Origin: an uncultured Prevotella sp.
Lineage (GTDB): Bacteria > Bacteroidota > Bacteroidia > Bacteroidales > Bacteroidaceae
DNA length: 5,755 bases
Assembly (NCBI GenBank): GCA_945788545.1
Contig: CALZMK010000116.1
Location: forward strand, 1 to 5,755
Direction: 5' to 3'
Part shown: positions 1-5,326 of the stretch, piece by piece
How positions within the stretch are numbered: position 1 is the stretch's first letter
Layout: the number at the start of each line of letters is the position of its first letter
Notes under the pieces: generated by a model
Told to the model about the DNA's origin: nothing
The model's database searches: none
What the model saw: only the letters and a program-made list of their open reading frames with translations
Position numbers and translations under genes: made by a program

Positions 1-1784
1 TATCCATAGACATCGGGAGTGCGTGGCATGTTGCGCACGGGAGCCACGGTGGGGTTCTCGCTCCATGTTGTTAACTCGTCGTAGCGGCTTCGCTGCAAGG
101 TGAGACCAGCCTGAAAGGAAAAGTTGGAGTCATGGGCAGCCTTGGCGTCGAGATTCACTCCATACACCTTCGCCCCACTGCCATTGCGACGCTCCTGTAC
201 GGTATTGCCGTCGGCATCCACTCCGATGTTCTGCAGATAGAACACGTCGGAGAGGGATGTATGAAAAGCCTCGGCAAGTATATTAAACTGGAAGTGTCCG
301 CTATACAGAGTCCAATCCACCGAACCGCTGAAACTATTGGAATGTTCGGGCTTCAATCCGTCGGCAAGTCGGATGATAACTCCCTCCCCTCCCACTGCCG
401 TCACATGCAGGTCCTCATCGTAGGCTTGCGGAGCACGGAATCCCGTTGACCATGTGAGTCGTGTCTGCACATTATCCGTGGGTTTCCACATCATGTTGAG
501 ACGAGGACTGAAGATGGGGTTGTCGATGAGGTTATGGCTATCGAGACGTACTCCCGCAAGCAATGTCACCTTATTCACCTTCCATTCACCCTGGCCATAT
601 ACACTGGCTATCTTCACGTCCTGCTTGAGGTCGCGGTTATATCCTGTCATGATGTCGTGGAGCGAGTTATACTGATATTCCACACCGCCTGTAAGTGTGG
701 CTGGGGCGAAGAGAATACGATCGAAGCGGCCTGTATATGTAGCTCCTCCCACGTATGTCAAGTCCTTGGTCTTGCCGTATGCGTCGGGGTCTTGTTGTGC
801 TCCATAGTAACTGTTGCGGTCGATGTGCTGCACTGATGAGAAGAGCGACACCTTGTGCGCCCACTCCTTCCATGCAATGTCATAGTTGAGTCCACCACTA
901 TTTATTATATGTCGCGTCTGCTCGGTAATATCGGTGAGATGAGGTTCGAGGTCAAACTTATTACCTCCACGACGAAACTCATTGGTGGTGTGATATTCAA
1001 CACCAAGGCGGGTGAACTGCGACGGACGATAGAACCCGCGCAATCCCAATGTGTGCGACGATAGCTTTCCAATCTCTGAGAATCCGTCGCCGTCGTGGTC
1101 GTAGGGCTGGCGGTTGCGGTATGACTGATAGAAGGCAATGCCATAATCATTGTGATGCCCCACAATCGAGGCATTGGCACTCATGTTGTCCTCCCACGCA
1201 TTGCCGCCGATGAGCGACAGAGTGTTGCCCACCTGGAAGGAATTGGTCTTGGGGTCCTTGGTGATGATATTGATGGTGCCGCCCACGGCATTTGCACCGA
1301 AGAGGGCTGAGCCTCCTCCTCTCACCACTTCAACCCGCTCCACCATTGAGGCGGGAATCTGTTCAAGTCCATATACTCCCGCAAGCGAACTCACCACGGG
1401 ACGGCTATTAATAAGAATTTGGGAATAAGGACCTTCGAGCCCGTTGATTCTCACCTGTGGGAATCCGCAGTTCTGACAGTTGTTCTCCACTCTCAATCCC
1501 GACTGATAGGACAATGACTTGGCAAGGTCGGGAGCATTCACCTGCTCAAACAGTCGTGCGCTTATCACATTCACCACAACCGGGGCATCCTTGCGTTTCA
1601 CCGTATTCTTATTTGCCGATACCACGACCTCGTCAAGTCCCACGGTCTTGAATATGTCATGTTCGTGCTCGTGGTTTTTCGTTGCCACAGTCTCTTCCAT
1701 ATCGGCCTGCATGGAGGCTAAAACTGGTGAAGGGCATAAAGACATTATGCCCACTACACCCATAATCAACACATTTTTTTTCAT
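1..1784 (-). CDS. TonB-dependent outer-membrane receptor (C-terminus beyond window)
   Basis: Outer-membrane active transporter powered by TonB-ExbBD. The frame is open from ATG at 1784-1782 to base 1, giving 594 residues with no stop, so about the last hundred residues of the barrel are missing. Residues 1-23 form a Sec signal peptide (MKKN start, hydrophobic core, probable cleavage after VLA). A short His-rich stretch (HEHEHD, 38-43) precedes the TonB box DEVVVSA (51-57). The plug domain spans about 60-175 and ends in the classic ERVEVVRGGGSALFGANAVGGTINIIT pattern (149-175, quoted here as a family match). It carries a C-x2-C pair (C103, C106). The barrel contains FRAP (449-452), a nearby His460 and LKPEHS (477-482), an arrangement that recalls haem/iron receptors with FRAP and NPNL motifs. 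PRTPDVYG near the edge confirms the frame at both ends, so there is no net frameshift. The substrate cannot be assigned; haem, iron, another metal or cobalamin are possible. It is divergent from the serpin gene. Confidence 0.93.
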   Translation of the reverse strand, partial: MKKNVLIMGVVGIMSLCPSPVLASMQADMEETVATKNHEHEHDIFKTVGLDEVVVSANKNTVKRKDAPVVVNVISARLFEQVNAPDLAKSLSYQSGLRVENNCQNCGFPQVRINGLEGPYSQILINSRPVVSSLAGVYGLEQIPASMVERVEVVRGGGSALFGANAVGGTINIITKDPKTNSFQVGNTLSLIGGNAWEDNMSANASIVGHHNDYGIAFYQSYRNRQPYDHDGDGFSEIGKLSSHTLGLRGFYRPSQFTRLGVEYHTTNEFRRGGNKFDLEPHLTDITEQTRHIINSGGLNYDIAWKEWAHKVSLFSSVQHIDRNSYYGAQQDPDAYGKTKDLTYVGGATYTGRFDRILFAPATLTGGVEYQYNSLHDIMTGYNRDLKQDVKIASVYGQGEWKVNKVTLLAGVRLDSHNLIDNPIFSPRLNMMWKPTDNVQTRLTWSTGFRAPQAYDEDLHVTAVGGEGVIIRLADGLKPEHSNSFSGSVDWTLYSGHFQFNILAEAFHTSLSDVFYLQNIGVDADGNTVQERRNGSGAKVYGVNLDAKAAHDSNFSFQAGLTLQRSRYDELTTWSENPTVAPVRNMPRTPDVYG

Positions 1785-1824
1785 TCTTTCTAATCTTTTT
1801 ACCTTACTCACTTTTTTCCGGCTG

Positions 1825-1857
1825 CAAAGGTACACACATTATTTCATTCCCTAAAAT
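1825..1857 (-). promoter_or_regulatory. Bacteroidetes-type promoter of the TonB receptor gene
   Basis: Read on the minus strand, bases 1832-1825 are TACCTTTG, an exact match to the Bacteroidetes -7 consensus TAnnTTTG. Twenty bases further upstream lies TTTT (1856-1853), an imperfect -33 element (consensus TTTG). Transcription would begin near 1815-1820, leaving a leader of about 35 bases before the ATG at 1784. The leader holds no strong Shine-Dalgarno sequence, only an A-rich tract, which is usual in this phylum. Confidence 0.7.
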
Positions 1858-1886
1858 TTCAGGCATACCCAAAAGTAGGTATTTTG
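1857..1886 (+). promoter_or_regulatory. weak candidate promoter for the serpin gene
   Basis: TTTC at 1857-1860 and TATTTTG at 1880-1886 are 19 bases apart and resemble the -33 (TTTG) and -7 (TAnnTTTG) elements. The -7 match is one base short and the -33 match has one mismatch. If real, the leader would be about 95-100 bases, and the -33 element would abut that of the divergent receptor promoter. No better plus-strand candidate was found between 1785 and 1989. Confidence 0.25.
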
Positions 1887-1928
1887 CATTTTGCCCTTGA
1901 TTTGGTTAAAAAAACTGAAAAATTCGGA

Positions 1929-1939
1929 TTGCAATGCAA
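1929..1939. repeat. short inverted repeat upstream of the serpin (possible operator)
   Basis: TTGCA (1929-1933), one central A, then TGCAA (1935-1939) form a perfect 5+1+5 palindrome about 50 bases before the serpin start. A palindrome of this size could bind a dimeric regulator, but it is short enough to occur by chance. No regulator gene is in the window to connect it with. Confidence 0.25.
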
Positions 1940-1989
1940 GGAAAAACGCCTTATAACCATTTATAATATTGATACATAAAAAAATGATT

Positions 1990-3270
1990 ATGAAAAAGAC
2001 ATTCAAGAACATTGCCATGATGGCAACAGCACTGCTCGCCTTATCGGCTTGCAGTTCAACAAAGAAAGTAAGTGACAACAAGAGTAATGATATGACAAGT
2101 ATGACAACTGAAGAAGATGACATCGACCCGGAGTTCATGGTGCTCTCTGATGCACAATACGACCTCGTGAAGCGCAACAACCAGTTTGCCCTCAACCTCT
2201 TCTCCGAGGTGAAAGGCCTTGGTTCGAGTGTAATATCACCAATGAGTGTCACCTATCTGATGGCGATGCTTGCCAATGGTGCGGAAGCCTCAACACGCGA
2301 GGAGATTATGGCTACCATCGGTGCGAAGGACTTCGACATCAACGAGATGAACGCCTTCTATGCCTATCTCATGCAAAGGGCAAAGACTGCCGACAAGCAC
2401 ACCACACTCAACATCGCCAACTATATCGCCCTCAACAAGGAGTTTCAGCTCAAGAAGAAATATGCCTCAACCATTGCCGACAGCTATAAGGGTGCAGTGG
2501 AAGCCCTCGACTTCAACAATCCCGAGAGCACAAAGCGCATTAACGGCTGGTGTAGTGAGCATACCGACAACATGATACCCTCCATCATCGACCAGGTGGA
2601 GCCGTCGGCAGTGGCATATATCATGAACGCCATCTACTTCAACGGCACATGGGCAGACAAGTTTGACAAGAACAACACCAAGAAGGAGCAGTTTAATGGA
2701 TATACACGCGACATAAAATATGTAGATATGATGCATCGCAATGCCAAATACTACTACACGTCAAACGATGTATATTCGGCAGTTACCCTACCCTACGGTT
2801 CGGGAACATATTCGATGACGGTGATACTGCCCAACGAGGGTAAGTTTATCCCCGACGTGACGAAGGCACTCAATGCCAAATCCATCGCCTCCCTCCGCAG
2901 CAATATGGATGAATGTATCGTTGACCTGAAGCTCCCTCGCTTCACCACCGAGATGAAGCTCTCGCTGAAAGACATCATCGCGAAGTTGGGTGCCCCGTCT
3001 ATGTTTGACACCACACGTGCCGACTTCTCATCCTTTGCCAACGGCAATGTGTATGTGTCAGAGATGCTTCAGAAGGCAAAGATAGAGGTGAGCGAAGAGG
3101 GAACAAAGGCGGCTGCCGTGACCATGGGTATGGTGAAACTCACCTCCATACGTCCGGATGAACCACGCCGTGTGGATTTCCATTGCGACCATCCCTTCAT
3201 CTATATGATTCAGGACAACTACACTGGTGCCATCCTCTTCATGGGACAGTTTACGGGCTCGGGCAGATAA
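1990..3270 (+). CDS. lipoprotein serpin, probable inhibitory protease inhibitor
   Basis: A 426-residue serpin, a suicide inhibitor that traps a target protease as a covalent complex. The first 21 residues form a lipoprotein signal peptide ending in a lipobox, LSAC, with lipidated Cys21. A hydrophilic, acidic linker (about 22-58) follows, so the domain is probably tethered to a membrane and perhaps exposed on the surface. The serpin fold is clear: helix A region QFALNLF (65-71), VISPMSV (81-87), NAIYFNGTW (213-221), LPYGSGTYSMTVILPNEG, and the C-terminal HPFIYMI and GAILFMGQF. The hinge EEGTKAAAVT (369-378) has the small residues needed for loop insertion, so the protein should be inhibitory. 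Counting from P15 Gly puts P1-P1' at Thr385-Ser386, in V-K-L-T-S. That resembles the multi-site loop of miropin from Tannerella forsythia. I chose ATG 1990 because it gives a canonical MKKT lipoprotein start; ATG 1984 (two residues longer) and TTG 1969 are also in frame. It appears monocistronic. Confidence 0.95.
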   Translation: MKKTFKNIAMMATALLALSACSSTKKVSDNKSNDMTSMTTEEDDIDPEFMVLSDAQYDLVKRNNQFALNLFSEVKGLGSSVISPMSVTYLMAMLANGAEASTREEIMATIGAKDFDINEMNAFYAYLMQRAKTADKHTTLNIANYIALNKEFQLKKKYASTIADSYKGAVEALDFNNPESTKRINGWCSEHTDNMIPSIIDQVEPSAVAYIMNAIYFNGTWADKFDKNNTKKEQFNGYTRDIKYVDMMHRNAKYYYTSNDVYSAVTLPYGSGTYSMTVILPNEGKFIPDVTKALNAKSIASLRSNMDECIVDLKLPRFTTEMKLSLKDIIAKLGAPSMFDTTRADFSSFANGNVYVSEMLQKAKIEVSEEGTKAAAVTMGMVKLTSIRPDEPRRVDFHCDHPFIYMIQDNYTGAILFMGQFTGSGR

Positions 3271-3309
3271 CTTTTTTCGACAATTCATTGGTGTTTCCGA
3301 AAAAAAGTT
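3269..3309. repeat. inverted repeat after the serpin stop codon
   Basis: AACTTTTTTCG (3269-3279) pairs with CGAAAAAAAGTT (3298-3309), with one bulged A and a loop of about 18 bases. The left arm overlaps the serpin stop codon and the right arm lies just before the -7 box of the next operon. No T-run follows the right arm, so this is not a textbook intrinsic terminator. It could attenuate read-through or be an accident of A/T runs. Confidence 0.4.
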
Positions 3310-3318
3310 GTACCTTTG
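3287..3318 (+). promoter_or_regulatory. Bacteroidetes-type promoter of the unknown protein-queD-queE operon
   Basis: TACCTTTG at 3311-3318 matches the -7 consensus TAnnTTTG exactly. ATTG at 3287-3290 is a one-mismatch -33 element, with a 20-base spacer inside the usual range. Transcription would start near 3325, leaving a leader of about 20 bases before ATG 3345. That is too short for a preQ1 riboswitch, and none of its conserved sequence is present. Confidence 0.75.
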
Positions 3319-3333
3319 TCGCCGAAAACAAAG
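3314..3333. repeat. inverted repeat over the -7 box and probable transcription start
   Basis: CTTTGT (3314-3319) and ACAAAG (3328-3333) are perfect 6-base inverted arms around an 8-base spacer. They overlap the -7 element and the likely transcription start, a placement expected of a repressor operator. The left arm is largely fixed by the promoter consensus itself, so chance pairing is plausible. Confidence 0.25.
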
Positions 3334-3344
3334 AATATCGTATT

Positions 3345-3698
3345 ATGGGAAGAAACAAGTTCTCACAACATGAAATTGACATCATCGGCAAATTGCTGCG
3401 CAGGAAAAACGCCGGCACGAGATTCCAGCAGAAGATGATAAGGCACCAGCTCAGAGTGAACTTTGAGTTTAATATCTCTGACTTCAACGTGCAGGGCAAG
3501 GCTTTCGGCGAGGAGGAACTCCATGAGGCCATCAAGCGCGGAGCCATACAGATTCTCGACGACGCCACCATTGCAGCCATGAAGGAAAAGCGTGCTCGCG
3601 ACAAGGCACGCGACGAGGCTGAGCGCGAGAAGCAGGCAATAGAGGATGGTGCCACCGACTGGCGAGAGGCATTAAAACAATGGGAGGAAATGTCATGA
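3345..3698 (+). CDS. conserved-looking 117-residue protein of unknown function, coupled to queD
   Basis: I cannot assign a function. The protein is strongly basic in its first third (MGRNKFSQHEIDIIGKLLRRKN, then RFQQKMIRHQLR at 26-37), with two predicted helices. A middle segment NFEFNISDFNVQGKAFG (39-55) follows, then EEELHEAIKRGAIQIL (56-71), which looks like a short helix-strand unit. The tail (about 74-115) is a very charged K/R/E/D helix that could form a coiled coil, ending in two Trp-containing turns (W106, W113). There is no signal peptide or membrane segment, so it should be cytoplasmic. ATG 3345 was chosen because it follows the promoter by a short leader and starts the charged N-terminus; the upstream in-frame codons overlap the serpin gene. 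The stop TGA overlaps the queD start (ATGA), so translation is probably coupled. A nucleic-acid-binding or queuosine-related role is only a guess from composition and context. Proteins of similar appearance are, from memory, common in Bacteroidales. Confidence 0.85.
   Translation: MGRNKFSQHEIDIIGKLLRRKNAGTRFQQKMIRHQLRVNFEFNISDFNVQGKAFGEEELHEAIKRGAIQILDDATIAAMKEKRARDKARDEAEREKQAIEDGATDWREALKQWEEMS
3682..3687 (+). promoter_or_regulatory. Shine-Dalgarno site of queD
   Basis: GGGAGG ends 7 bases before ATG 3695, a strong and well-spaced ribosome binding site inside the end of the preceding gene. It settles the queD start, because the alternative in-frame ATG at 3680 overlaps the site itself and would add only five residues. 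Confidence 0.7.
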
Positions 3699-4060
3699 TA
3701 TACTGTATTTCGAAAACAATGGAGATTTCGGCGTGCCATAATCTCAAACTCACATACGAGAGCAAATGCAGCCGAAAGCACGGGCACAACTGGGAGGTGA
3801 CGGTGTATTGCGCCACAAACAAGAAGAACGACGACGGTATGGTTATCGACTTCAAGCACGTAAAAGACCGCATACATGGTTATCTCGACCATGGCGACCT
3901 CAACGAACTGCTGCCGTTTAATCCCACTGCCGAGAACATCGCCGAATGGATAGTCAACGAAATAGACTGCTGCTATAAGGCAGTGGTGAAGGAAAGCTAT
4001 GGCAATGTGGCTATGGCTATGGACGATGAATTCCATATCGACCCAAAATACTTGATGTAA
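3695..4060 (+). CDS. queD: 6-carboxy-5,6,7,8-tetrahydropterin synthase (QueD)
   Basis: Cytoplasmic zinc enzyme of the PTPS/QueD family. It converts 7,8-dihydroneopterin triphosphate, made from GTP by GTP cyclohydrolase I, to 6-carboxy-tetrahydropterin, the first dedicated step to queuosine. The 121-residue length is normal for bacterial QueD. The three zinc ligands are visible as His15 (in SACHNL) and His29 and His31 (in KHGH). The catalytic Cys is Cys25 (C-x3-HGH), and Asp65-His66 in LDHGDLNE supply the partner residues. PTAENIAEW (77-85) and Glu100 (KESYG), the pterin-anchoring acid, complete the family pattern. All key residues are present, so the enzyme should be active. The queD-type spacing C-x3-HGH separates it from eukaryotic PTPS with other catalytic spacing. 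Translation is likely coupled to the gene before it, and queE follows after 27 bases. Confidence 0.95.
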   Translation: MIYCISKTMEISACHNLKLTYESKCSRKHGHNWEVTVYCATNKKNDDGMVIDFKHVKDRIHGYLDHGDLNELLPFNPTAENIAEWIVNEIDCCYKAVVKESYGNVAMAMDDEFHIDPKYLM

Positions 4061-4087
4061 CCCAAGGCGAGCAATCACAGAGACGAC

Positions 4088-4693
4088 ATGAAGAAATACA
4101 GGGTCAACGAAATATTCTATTCCATACAGGGCGAAGGCCGCAACACCGGTCGTGCCGCCCTGTTTGTGCGTATGAGCGGTTGTAATCTCAAATGCCCGTT
4201 CTGCGACACCGACCATAATCCTGCTATCGAGATGACTGCCAGCGAGATATGCAAAGAGGCAGTGAGGCAAACCGGCGGAACAAAAGGCATACTTGTTGTA
4301 TTGACGGGAGGCGAACCCACATTACAGGTGGATGAACCACTGGTGGAGGCATTGCACGCGGCAATTCCACATTGCGAAATAGCCATCGAAACCAACGGTA
4401 CGCATCCCGTGGCAAAGGGTATTGACTGGATTACGCTTTCGCCTAAGGACATCTTCGTTTCATCTGCCGACATTATATTATTAAAGGTAGATGAACTGAA
4501 AGTGGTCTTCGATGGCATCCACCCTATCCCCTCTTATGACAATATCGAGTGCCAATGCCGCTATGTGCAACCTTGCGACACTGGCGACAACATGCGCAAT
4601 GCCGATATCATCAAGCAGACAATCGACTTTGTCAAACACCATTCCCAATGGACAATATCACTCCAGGCACACAAATTTTTAGGAGTGAGATAA
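4088..4693 (+). CDS. queE: 7-carboxy-7-deazaguanine synthase (QueE), radical SAM enzyme
   Basis: Radical S-adenosylmethionine enzyme that contracts the ring of QueD's product, 6-carboxy-tetrahydropterin, to 7-carboxy-7-deazaguanine using a [4Fe-4S] cluster, SAM and Mg2+. It is 201 residues long, in the usual compact range. FYSIQGEG (10-17) is the QueE substrate-side signature and RMSGCNLKCPFCDT (28-41) contains the cluster motif C-x3-C-x2-C (C32, C36, C39), with Thr41 in the Mg2+-site position. TGGEPT (73-78) is the SAM amino-group motif; ETNGT (101-105), LSPK (117-120), DELKVVFD (135-142) and YVQP (159-162) follow in normal order, and the C-terminus ends LQAHKFLGVR. All expected residues are present. 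It lies 27 bases after queD and is the last gene of the operon; the queC and queF genes needed for preQ0 and preQ1 are not here. Confidence 0.96.
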   Translation: MKKYRVNEIFYSIQGEGRNTGRAALFVRMSGCNLKCPFCDTDHNPAIEMTASEICKEAVRQTGGTKGILVVLTGGEPTLQVDEPLVEALHAAIPHCEIAIETNGTHPVAKGIDWITLSPKDIFVSSADIILLKVDELKVVFDGIHPIPSYDNIECQCRYVQPCDTGDNMRNADIIKQTIDFVKHHSQWTISLQAHKFLGVR

Positions 4694-4714
4694 TCGGGTG
4701 TGATTATAAGAGTT

Positions 4715-4738
4715 ATTGATTAATCCATAATCAATTTT
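4715..4738. terminator. small AT-rich hairpin between convergent genes
   Basis: ATTGATTA (4715-4722) and TAATCAAT (4728-4735) form an 8-base perfect stem with a 5-base loop, followed on the plus strand by TTT. It sits 21 bases after the queE stop and overlaps the stop codon of the convergent flavoprotein gene (TAA at 4722-4720). The position suits a bidirectional terminator, but the stem has only one G-C pair and the U-tract is short, so termination would be weak. Confidence 0.4.
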
Positions 4739-5319
4739 CTCACTGCCTTACGGCACTTCATGGATTCTTTTTCCGAAAGAATGGTGTTGCGCTTTGTGCC
4801 ACCCTTTTCGATTGTGGCCACAATCTTAAATCCGCTATAACGGCATATTTCCTTCAATGCCCTTATCGCGCCATGACTTTGGTGCATGAGAATATTAAAT
4901 GGCCAGGGCGTGGTGGAAGTGCTGACGAGCACACAACGCTTGCCTTTGTGCAAGGGTTTGGGGAATCCTCGTGAGCTTTCGTCCATCATGCCATATACAA
5001 TACGGTCGAAAAGCAATTTCAGTGTTCCAGGGATATTACCCCAATAGCAGGGGGCGGCAATCACCAAGGTGTCGGCATCCTTGATGAGCTGCAACACCAT
5101 CTGCGAGTCATCGTCGGGAAGGACGCAGAAACCTTTTGCCCTGCATTGCATACAAGCCATACAAGGTTTGATGTTAAGGTGTTGCACATCAACCACTTTC
5201 ACCTCTACACCACGCGCCCTTGCCTCGTCGCTCATCTCTGCCACCATCTGTGCGATGTTGCCCTTCTTGCGAGGACTGGCATTTAATATCAATAATCTCT
5301 TTGTTTGCATAATAGTCAT
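4720..5319 (-). CDS. NAD(P)H-dependent FMN reductase / iron-sulfur flavoprotein family
   Basis: A 199-residue cytoplasmic flavodoxin-fold oxidoreductase. The N-terminal strand and phosphate-binding loop LLILNASPRKKGNI (9-22) binds the FMN phosphate, and APCYWGNIPGTLKLLFDR (89-106) is the second FMN-contact segment typical of the family. Between them C-M-A-C-M-Q-C-R-A-K-G-F-C (Cys53, 56, 59, 65) gives C-x2-C-x2-C-x5-C. This fits the compact motif that holds a [4Fe-4S] cluster in archaeal/bacterial Isf proteins, so it may move electrons between FMN and an iron-sulfur cluster. Substrate unknown; quinone, azo or nitro reduction and stress defence are possibilities for the wider family. The gene starts 7 bases after the stop of the DUF3237 gene, so the two are probably co-transcribed. 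I used ATG 5319; ATG 5310 (three residues shorter) and TTG 5322 are alternatives. Confidence 0.9.
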   Translation of the reverse strand: MTIMQTKRLLILNASPRKKGNIAQMVAEMSDEARARGVEVKVVDVQHLNIKPCMACMQCRAKGFCVLPDDDSQMVLQLIKDADTLVIAAPCYWGNIPGTLKLLFDRIVYGMMDESSRGFPKPLHKGKRCVLVSTSTTPWPFNILMHQSHGAIRALKEICRYSGFKIVATIEKGGTKRNTILSEKESMKCRKAVRKLIMD

Positions 5320-5326
5320 CAATGGT

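Noticed and set aside
132..1854. Several plus-strand open frames of 60-110 codons
   Set aside because: All lie antisense to the TonB receptor, whose frame is continuous with recognisable motifs at both ends; none has a promoter, ribosome site or recognisable domain.
1951..1966. TTATAA-CCAT-TTATAA near the serpin start as a hairpin or promoter
   Set aside because: Each arm is itself a palindromic AT word and there is no suitable -33 element 19-21 bases upstream; it is best explained by local AT richness.
1851..2252. A 133-codon minus-strand frame with hydrophobic stretches over the start of the serpin
   Set aside because: It overlaps the serpin signal peptide and domain in antisense; the hydrophobic runs are complements of A-rich and Lys-rich coding sequence.
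3319..3344. A preQ1 riboswitch before the queD operon
   Set aside because: The likely leader is only about 20 bases and lacks the conserved stem and A-rich pseudoknot sequence of preQ1 classes.
3251..4270. A 339-codon open frame on the minus strand across the unknown gene, queD and the start of queE
   Set aside because: It is antisense to three well-supported plus-strand genes, its translation is low-complexity Cys/His/Val-rich with no family likeness, and it is a by-product of the codon pattern on the other strand.
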